A stretch of DNA of 34,591 bases, taken from the NCBI GenBank assembly GCA_964531735.1, contig CAZHGD010000068.1, positions 1 to 34,591 of the forward strand. Direction: 5' to 3'. A program made the position numbers and the translations under genes. Positions 8,375-15,994 of the stretch are shown here, piece by piece. Position 1 is the stretch's first letter. Each line of letters opens with the position of its first letter. Source of the stretch: CAZHGD01 sp964531735. Lineage in GTDB: Bacteria > Armatimonadota > UBA10988. The notes beneath the pieces are model-generated. The model had not been told where the DNA came from. It worked only from the letters and a program-made list of their open reading frames with translations, and did no database searches.

Positions 8375-8551
8375 AAACCAGGGGACGTGATACGAGTTAC
8401 CGGAACCCGGGGGCTCAGACGGCGGCTTGGCGTTGGCTTCAGCACGCGTCGGGCGTGACGCGTGGATGCGGAAACTAGTATCGCGTCCCCGTGTTTCCGC
8501 CGTCGGGCGTGACGCGCGGATGCGGAAACTAGTATCGCGTCCCCGTGTTTC
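8375..8551. repeat. REPIN-like inverted pair A with duplicated right arm
   Basis: The left arm starts AAACCAGGGGACGTGATACG (8375) and the right arm ends CGCGTCCCCGTGTTTC (8497). The arms are inverted copies of one another, and the whole is about 123 bp. Each arm has its own short dyad; in the first right arm GCGGAAAC (8468-8475) pairs perfectly with GTTTCCGC (8493-8500). The right arm plus 22 bases of spacer is duplicated in tandem with a 54-base period: 8447-8497 and 8501-8551, differing at one base (8463 versus 8517). The spacer resembles that of pair B. The organisation, two inverted REPs around a short spacer, is that of REPINs mobilised by RAYT transposases; no RAYT gene is in this window. 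Confidence 0.75.
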
Positions 8552-8609
8552 GGCGGGGAATCAGCGACGCGTCCTTGCCCGAGTGGCGGCCGCGTCGTAC
8601 AGTGCCTCC

Positions 8610-9173
8610 ATGGGAACCGCTCAGGCCAGGTTCGAGCGTGCGCTGTGGCAGAGCAGACTGTTGGTGCTGCTCGCGGTGGTGGCCAGCCTGATCGTGGCCG
8701 TGGTAGTCCTCTGGGTGGCCACCGTCGATGTGGCCCATCTGCTCGGCAAAGTCAGCGCCTATGCCGGACAGACCATCGGTCCGGAGGCCCGCGACCGACT
8801 GCGCGCCAGCCTCACATCCGACGCCATCAAGGTGCTCGACACGTACCTGCTGGCCGTCATCATGCTGGTGTTCGCTCTCGGCCTCTATGAGCTGTTCATC
8901 GACAAAATCGATGCCGCCGAGGGCTCGGACCTGGCCGGGCGCCTGCTGCTGATCCACAGCCTTGACGATCTCAAGCACCGCTTGGCCAACGTGGTGCTGC
9001 TCAAACTCATCGTCAAGTTCTTCCAGCAGGCCCTGAAGCTCGAGTACCAGACGGCCTACGACCTGCTGGCGCTGGCCGCCGGTATCGCGCTGATGGGACT
9101 GGCGCTCTATCTCACCCAGCAAGTGGGCGGAGGACACGGCTCGCCTGTGGCTCGTCAAAACCAGGTGACATGA
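8610..9173 (+). CDS. yqhA: YqhA / UPF0114 family membrane protein
   Basis: The frame is open from 8427, but the upstream part only translates the REP-like repeats. ATG 8610 begins MGTAQARFERALWQSRLLVLLAVV, which matches the start of YqhA (UPF0114) proteins. The 187-residue product has hydrophobic helices at about 17-40, 78-98 and 148-168, plus the family-like segment TYLLAVIMLVFALGLYELFIDKID and a HSLDDLKHRLANVVLLKLIV stretch. YqhA proteins are small inner-membrane proteins with no established function. The last residues, QNQVT, and the TGA stop are encoded by the left arm of REPIN-like pair B (9157-9183), so the natural C-terminus may have been altered by the repeat insertion. No good Shine-Dalgarno sequence is seen. 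Confidence 0.85.
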   Translation: MGTAQARFERALWQSRLLVLLAVVASLIVAVVVLWVATVDVAHLLGKVSAYAGQTIGPEARDRLRASLTSDAIKVLDTYLLAVIMLVFALGLYELFIDKIDAAEGSDLAGRLLLIHSLDDLKHRLANVVLLKLIVKFFQQALKLEYQTAYDLLALAAGIALMGLALYLTQQVGGGHGSPVARQNQVT

Positions 9174-9283
9174 TACTAGTTTTCGGCGCCCTGCGGCCGG
9201 CCACCGTGGCTCGGCGCTGGTTGGCACCCGCGTCGATGGTGACCTGCGGACGCGGAAACCAGTATCGCGTCCCCTGGTTTCGG
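9157..9283. repeat. REPIN-like inverted pair B
   Basis: The left arm at 9157-9183 (AAAACCAGGTGACATGATAC, then TAGTTTT) and the right arm at 9253-9281 (CGGAAACCAGTATCGCGTCC, then CCTGGTTTC) are inverted copies. In the right arm GAAACCAG (9255-9262) pairs perfectly with CTGGTTTC (9274-9281) around an 11-base loop. From 9158 to 9281 the element is 124 bp, against 123 bp for pair A, and the inner part next to the right arm aligns with that of pair A (TGGCGTTGG versus CGGCGCTGG, then a shared CGCGTCG and GTGAC). The left arm overlaps the end of the YqhA gene. Confidence 0.75.
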
Positions 9284-9345
9284 ACCGACCACAACTGGGC
9301 GGTCTGGCTGGAGCCGCGGTTGGTGCGGTGAGGCGGCCCGTCCGC

Positions 9346-10761
9346 CTAGCGGTAGACCTCCAACTCGGCCACCGACATCTGCGTCCCCTTCTGATTCGGT
9401 CCGTCCGGCTTGATGGCGCAGATCCGTACGTAGCGCGCGTTGACCGGCTCGAAGGTGGCCTCGAACGGCTGGCCATCGTGGTTGTCCCGCGTGGCCACCG
9501 TCTGCCATCTCTGCCGGTCCAGCGACACGCGGAACTCGAACCGCGTGGCGTAGCCCTGGCCGAAGGTGACCTTCATGCGGCGGACGGGCACCGTGTCGAC
9601 CAGGTCCACCTCGAAGGTCCAGGGCCATTCGCCGCCGGCGAGCGCGTGGGTGTTCATACGGCCGTCGACGCCCAGCTTGGCGAAGCAGACGCCGCTGTTG
9701 ACCTCCAGTTCGTGCGTACCGTCGAGGCTGAGCAGCCGGGCCTGTTTGCGGTAAGCCAGGTTGCCGGACGGTACCGCCGGGCGCGTTCGGCCGGTCGCCA
9801 GTTCGTGGCGCACGGCCTTGAGCAACTCGACCTGTGAGCGGTCCAGGCTGCCGTCGCGGTAGAGCAGCACGTCGATGGACACCACGCCGCCGCGCTGGTG
9901 GACATCGAACACGTACTCGGCCAGGTCCCGCTTGGCATACTGCGTGCCGGGCTGCCCCCAGCCGGTGCCCAGGTATGACAGGATGTGCCACTGCTCGCCC
10001 TTGAGGAAGCGCTCGACGGGCATGTCCTGGAACTTGTTCTGTTCGCCGCAGGTGTAGTCTTCGTGGGTGCTGTAGGCGCGCACCTGCGGGTCGACGCCGG
10101 GGTTGAAGGCGAGGATGCGGTTCGGGTTGCCCGCGCGCAGGCCCTGGGCCAGGAGGCCCAGCTTGGTGTCGTCGTAGCCGATCCAGGAGTAGCAGCCGTC
10201 GACCCAGTAGCCGGCCACCTTGTCGCCGTAGCGCTCACCGTACTCGGCGGCCACGGCGGCCCACTTGGTGACGAAGTCGACCGTCACCGGGTCGCGCCAA
10301 CCGAAAGCCGGTCCGGCCTTGGCGTCGCCGCGCGGGCCGTCGCCGGTGTAGTAGAGCATCAGCGGGATGCCGCGGGCGCTGAGCGAGTGGTGCAGGTCGG
10401 CGATCAGGTCGCGGGTGGCGCAGGCTTCGCCGGGCCGGTAGCCACTGATGCGGTCGAAGGTGGCGTTCGGCGCGATCAGGTGGCGGCTGATCTGCATGAT
10501 GGTGAACACGACGTAGCCCGCGCCCGCCTCGGCCATGGTCTGGGCGAAGCGTTCGGTGTCGAACTCGCGCACGCACTCGTCCCAGGTGGTCTGACGGCCG
10601 AGGCTGTGGAGCTGCTCGCGGTTGTTCTGCAGACCATCGAGGTAGTGTACGAAGACGCCGTAGCCGGCCTTGTGGAACCAGTCGGTCTGGACGCCCGACC
10701 GACTCGGGGCCAGGGCACTGCTGGCGAGCATCGTGACCAACGGCAGACAGCCGACCACCAT
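9346..10761 (-). CDS. GH29-like alpha-L-fucosidase family protein with F5/8-type C-terminal domain
   Basis: The protein has 471 residues. ATG 10761 has GGAG six bases upstream. The N-terminus looks like a signal peptide (VVGCLPLVTMLASSALA). The catalytic region starts DWFHKAGYGVFVHY and contains FTIMQISRHLIAPN, LMLYYTGDGPRG and GYWVDGCYSW, where Asp188 is the likely nucleophile of a GH29-type barrel (family form WxDG). From about 335 a beta-sandwich resembles an F5/8 type C (discoidin/CBM32-like) domain, with FEFRVSLDRQRWQTVATR and ARYVRICAI near the end. Some GH29-like proteins of this sort have no proven fucosidase activity, so the substrate is open. The gene follows typA on the same strand after 50 bases. 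Confidence 0.75.
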   Translation of the reverse strand: MVVGCLPLVTMLASSALAPSRSGVQTDWFHKAGYGVFVHYLDGLQNNREQLHSLGRQTTWDECVREFDTERFAQTMAEAGAGYVVFTIMQISRHLIAPNATFDRISGYRPGEACATRDLIADLHHSLSARGIPLMLYYTGDGPRGDAKAGPAFGWRDPVTVDFVTKWAAVAAEYGERYGDKVAGYWVDGCYSWIGYDDTKLGLLAQGLRAGNPNRILAFNPGVDPQVRAYSTHEDYTCGEQNKFQDMPVERFLKGEQWHILSYLGTGWGQPGTQYAKRDLAEYVFDVHQRGGVVSIDVLLYRDGSLDRSQVELLKAVRHELATGRTRPAVPSGNLAYRKQARLLSLDGTHELEVNSGVCFAKLGVDGRMNTHALAGGEWPWTFEVDLVDTVPVRRMKVTFGQGYATRFEFRVSLDRQRWQTVATRDNHDGQPFEATFEPVNARYVRICAIKPDGPNQKGTQMSVAELEVYR

Positions 10762-10811
10762 GGCAAGCTCCGCTGGTGGCGGCTTCGCCGGTGGCTCGGT
10801 GGCTCCTGCCG

Positions 10812-12644
<1,833 letters not shown>

Positions 12645-12688
12645 CTTGGCTCGTTCGTGGGCAGGTCGGCGGGAGGGTGTGTACGGGA

Positions 12689-12716
12689 AGTATACCGGTG
12701 AACCCGGTATTGCCAA
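12689..12716 (-). promoter_or_regulatory. Sigma70-type promoter of typA
   Basis: On the minus strand TTGGCA (12711-12716) and TATACT (12689-12694) are separated by 16 bases, each with five of six consensus bases. The predicted start of transcription lies near 12682, about 38 bases before the typA ATG. The rest of the 290-base divergent region between typA and the first porin (12717-12934) shows no clear opposite promoter. Confidence 0.7.
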
Positions 12717-12934
12717 GACCGGGCTCGCCGCCGAGGCGCCCAGCGAAGATCCGCGCCGTGGGAATCCTGACTGCGGTCGCAGGCGTTGGCAGTACGGTAC
12801 GGCCGCCATACCGGGCGCGGCAACGAAGTATCGGGTGGGGCTACGGTTGCGTCGCGGCCAGGCGTCCGGGTTGTACACGTGTGGCCTGGTCGGCCGTCTA
12901 CGCGACCGGTGTCGGGCAGTTAGGACATACACAC

Positions 12935-14272
12935 ATGAGGGCACCGCAGTGGTGTCTGGTCTGGTTGACCGTGTTCGCCGCGTTGGCCGGAGCCGCGGGC
13001 GAGACGCCGACCGAGCGGCTGGCGCGGGTGGAGCAGGAGAACGCGGCCCTGCGCGTGCGGGTGCAGGCGCTGGAAACCGCGCTGAGCGATATCAAGCAGA
13101 TGCTGGGCCAGCGGCCCGGCGCACCGGCGGGCGCGCCGTCGGCGGCGGCCACCAAGCCGGATCCGCGGCCGGCGGTCCGGTCCAAGTTCGAGGTGGACTT
13201 CTCCGGCTACGTCAAGCTGGACGCTGCCTATGACACGCAGCGCGGCCAGAACGGCAACCTCTACTACTACGCCGAGGCGCGCGGTGCGAGCGGCAGCGAC
13301 GACACCTTGAGCGTGACGGCACGGCAGTCGCGCCTGACGATGAACGTCAAGACGCCGGACGTGGCCGGCGCCAAGGCCGGCGCCCGCATCGAAGTGGACT
13401 TCTATGGCGACTCGCCGGAGAACAAGAACGCCTTCCGCATGCGGCACGGCTACTTCGAGATGGTCTGGCCGAAGCTCGACCTGGGCCTGCTGGCCGGTCA
13501 GACCTACGATATCGTCTCGCCGCTGAACGTGCCGACGCAGAACTTCGCGGTCGGCAACTACCACGGCAACGTCGGCTACCGCCGGCCGCAGTTGCGGGTC
13601 ACCAAGGGCTTCGCCGTCGGGCGTGGCACGCGGCTCGAAACGCAGTTCGGCGTGGCGCGCAACATCGGCCGGTCGACCCCGCAGACGACCTTCGCGCCGG
13701 CGTCCGACACCGGTGGCGACGCCGGCATCCCCGATGTGCAGGGGCGCGTGGGCGTGCGTTTGGCGGGCCTGGGCGGTCGCGCCACCGATGTGGGCGTCTC
13801 GGGCATGTGGGGCGAGGAGCAGTGGCACGCGGCCGCCGGTGACCGGGGCACACGGGCCGACAAGTGGCTGATGAATCTGGACGCGACAGTGCCGCTCAAC
13901 CGGTGGGCGACCATCAGCGGCGAGATCTGGATGGGCGCCAACCTGCACACCTACATGGGCGGCATCAACCAGGGCGTGAACACGAACCTGGGCTTCCGGG
14001 CCATTCGGGCCACGGGCGGCTGGGCCAACCTGGCGCTCACCCCGCTGAAGCGGACGCGGTTCAACCTTGGCTACGGCCTGGACGACCCGCGAGACGAGGA
14101 TCTGAACGCCGGCGACCGCACGCGGAACCGTGCGGTGTGGGGCAATGCTCAGTGGGAGGCCGTGCGCGATGTCACCGTCGGACTGGAGCTGATGCACTTC
14201 CGGACCGACTACAAGGGCCGCGCGGCGGGCAACAACCTGCGTTGTCAGGTCTCGTTGCAGTACTCGTTCTAG
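12935..14272 (+). CDS. Outer-membrane porin with N-terminal coiled coil (paralogue 1)
   Basis: ATG 12935 is used because the signal peptide (MRAPQWCLVWLTVFAALAGAAG) starts there and AGGAC precedes it; the frame is open further upstream without protein-like sequence. The product has 445 residues. After the signal comes a short heptad-like coiled coil (TERLARVEQENAALRVRVQA, about 25-55), an Ala/Pro linker, and then a beta-barrel of alternating strands, starting FEVDFSGYVKLDAAYD and ending LRCQVSLQYSF. The C-terminal Phe is the outer-membrane insertion signal. The layout matches DcaP-like trimeric porins, whose periplasmic coiled coil joins the barrels and which pass small acidic solutes. The next gene is a paralogue. 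The substrate is unknown. Confidence 0.85.
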   Translation: MRAPQWCLVWLTVFAALAGAAGETPTERLARVEQENAALRVRVQALETALSDIKQMLGQRPGAPAGAPSAAATKPDPRPAVRSKFEVDFSGYVKLDAAYDTQRGQNGNLYYYAEARGASGSDDTLSVTARQSRLTMNVKTPDVAGAKAGARIEVDFYGDSPENKNAFRMRHGYFEMVWPKLDLGLLAGQTYDIVSPLNVPTQNFAVGNYHGNVGYRRPQLRVTKGFAVGRGTRLETQFGVARNIGRSTPQTTFAPASDTGGDAGIPDVQGRVGVRLAGLGGRATDVGVSGMWGEEQWHAAAGDRGTRADKWLMNLDATVPLNRWATISGEIWMGANLHTYMGGINQGVNTNLGFRAIRATGGWANLALTPLKRTRFNLGYGLDDPRDEDLNAGDRTRNRAVWGNAQWEAVRDVTVGLELMHFRTDYKGRAAGNNLRCQVSLQYSF

Positions 14273-14449
14273 ACCGGCAGTACCCACCGCGAACCGCCGG
14301 AATCTACGGCAGTCAGGCCAGGTCACCCGAGCGTCACCCGCCGGGCGGCCTGGCCATGTCGTTGTACGCCCGGAGCATGGGCCGATGGTCCGCAGAGTCG
14401 CTCGGCAGGCCAGGTCTTCCTCGGCCGCGGGCAGCAAAGGAACCGCCTC

Positions 14450-15802
14450 ATGGTCAGAACGAAGGGGTCGCCGGGCTGGGTTGCCGCGATCATGCTCCTG
14501 GTGTGCAGTCTGCCGGCCTGGGCCGAGACACCGGCGGAGCGGATGGAGCGTCTGGAGAAGGAGAACGCTGCGCTGCGGTCGCGTGTGCAGGCGTTGGAAT
14601 CGGCGATGGCCGAGGTCAAACAACTGCTCGGCAAGGCTCCGGCCGCACCGGCCGGCGGGACCGTCGCGCCGGCGCCCGCGCCCGGCGGCAAGGTGCCGAT
14701 CCGCTCGAAGTACGATGTCGACTTCTACGGCTATGTCCGGCTGGACCTGGCTCGCGACAGCCATAAGGGCAGCCCTGACGGCAACGTCTACAGTTGGGCC
14801 AGTCCGCGCGGCGCCAACGGCAGCGAAGCGCAGATCGCCGTCCACGCGCGCCAGTCGCGCCTGGGGGTGAACATCGCCGGGCCGGCCTTCGGTGGCGCGC
14901 GCACGACCGCGAAGTTCGAAGTGGACTTCTACGGACTCGGCACCGACGAGCGCAAGGCCGCCTTCATGATGCGGCACGCCTACGCCACCTTGGAGTTCCC
15001 GAAGGCCGACTTCAGCATCCTGGCCGGCCAGACCTGGGACGTGGTCTCGCCGCTGTTCATTCCGACCTTCGACTTCACCGTCGGCGCCAACTACGGCAAC
15101 CTCGGCTACCGCCGGGCGCAGTTGCGCTTGACCAAGGGCTTCAAGCTGTCCAACACCACGCGGCTGGAGGCCCAAGTGGCCGCGGCGCGCAACATCGGCG
15201 GCCTGAACGTGCCGGCCATCGCGGCGCCGCCGATCGACAACGGCGCGGGCAGTGGCACGCCCGACATGCAGGGCCGCCTGGGCGTCACCTTCCCCGGCAT
15301 CAACCGGCGGCCGATCAGCGTCGGCGTGTCCGGCATGTGGGGCCTGGAGCGCTGGCATGCGGTGGCCGGCGACAAGGGCAAGAGCACCGACAAGTGGATT
15401 GCCCACCTCGATGCCACTGTGCCGTTCAACCGCTGGATCACGCTCACCGGCGAGGCCTGGATGGGCGCCAACCTCCAGACCTACACCGGCGGCATCGGCC
15501 AGGGCGTCAATCCCACGCTCGGCTTCCGCTCGATCCGGGCCAGCGGCGGCTGGATCAACCTGGCCATGAACCCGTACCGGCGGCTGCGCTTCAACGCCGG
15601 CTACAGCCTGGACGACCCGCGCGACGATGACCTCAACAACGGCGACCGCGTGCGGAACACGACCGTCTACGGCAACGGCATGTACGACATCACCCGCGAC
15701 TTCCAAGCCGGGATGGAAGTCATCTACTTCAAGACCTCGTACAAGGGCGCGGCGACCGGCAACAACCTGCGGTGTCAGCTGTCTATGCAGTACAACTTCT
15801 GA
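14450..15802 (+). CDS. Outer-membrane porin with N-terminal coiled coil (paralogue 2)
   Basis: The 450-residue protein starts at ATG 14450, eight bases after AAAGGAA. The plan is the same as in the preceding gene: signal peptide ending LPAWA, coiled coil (AERMERLEKENAALRSRVQA), Ala/Pro/Gly linker, then a barrel from YDVDFYGYVRLDLARD to LRCQLSMQYNF. Many segments align without gaps (for example GYRRAQLRLTKGF with GYRRPQLRVTKGF, and LDDPRDDDLNNGDR with LDDPRDEDLNAGDR), so the pair arose by tandem duplication and then diverged. Loops differ most, which suggests different solutes or phage/surface exposure. The 177-base gap to the first porin holds only a weak inverted repeat (GGCCAGG ... CCTGGCC) and no clear promoter, so co-transcription is possible. 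Confidence 0.85.
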   Translation: MVRTKGSPGWVAAIMLLVCSLPAWAETPAERMERLEKENAALRSRVQALESAMAEVKQLLGKAPAAPAGGTVAPAPAPGGKVPIRSKYDVDFYGYVRLDLARDSHKGSPDGNVYSWASPRGANGSEAQIAVHARQSRLGVNIAGPAFGGARTTAKFEVDFYGLGTDERKAAFMMRHAYATLEFPKADFSILAGQTWDVVSPLFIPTFDFTVGANYGNLGYRRAQLRLTKGFKLSNTTRLEAQVAAARNIGGLNVPAIAAPPIDNGAGSGTPDMQGRLGVTFPGINRRPISVGVSGMWGLERWHAVAGDKGKSTDKWIAHLDATVPFNRWITLTGEAWMGANLQTYTGGIGQGVNPTLGFRSIRASGGWINLAMNPYRRLRFNAGYSLDDPRDDDLNNGDRVRNTTVYGNGMYDITRDFQAGMEVIYFKTSYKGAATGNNLRCQLSMQYNF

Positions 15803-15829
15803 TCAGAAGTTGGCTGATAGTCCTCCACC

Positions 15830-15850
15830 GGTCGCGCCATCGGCGCGACC
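15830..15850 (+). terminator. Hairpin 1 after the porin pair
   Basis: A perfect 9-bp inverted repeat (GGTCGCGCC, 15830-15838, with 15842-15850; loop ATC) lies 27 bases after the porin stop codon. It is followed by AAGTTTG, so the T-tract is poor. Confidence 0.5.
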
Positions 15851-15862
15851 AAGTTTGCGCCT

Positions 15863-15888
15863 CGGGGCGGCCGGCAACGGCCGCCCCG
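15863..15888 (+). terminator. Hairpin 2 after the porin pair, GCAA tetraloop
   Basis: A perfect 11-bp stem (15863-15873 with 15878-15888) is closed by GCAA, a GNRA-type tetraloop. It stands 12 bases after hairpin 1. The downstream bases GCCCGTTTGGGG lack a proper T-tract. Together the two hairpins probably end or protect the porin transcripts. Confidence 0.5.
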
Positions 15889-15994
15889 GCCCGTTTGGGG
15901 CCACTCGACGCAGGTTCGCCGCCGCGCGCGGCGAACGACTCGGCGGCGCCGCCGCTGACCATGGCGACCGGCGGCCACTCACGGAGCACGCTCG

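Noticed and set aside
8447..8551. CRISPR-like direct repeats
   Set aside because: There are just two copies with a 54-base period and virtually no unique spacer, each part of an inverted pair; no cas genes are present.
8427..8609. N-terminal extension of the YqhA gene
   Set aside because: It only translates the REP-like arms, giving a repeated peptide (MRKLVSRPRVSA), and has no family match; ATG 8610 fits the YqhA start.
12920..15706. A long open frame of 928 codons on the minus strand
   Set aside because: It lies antisense to both porins; the porins have signal peptides, ribosome binding sites and paired paralogous sequence. High GC makes antisense frames long. Other large frames on the opposite strand of clear genes (for example 6039-7679 minus, 20154-21761 plus, 24394-25668 plus) were left out for the same reason.
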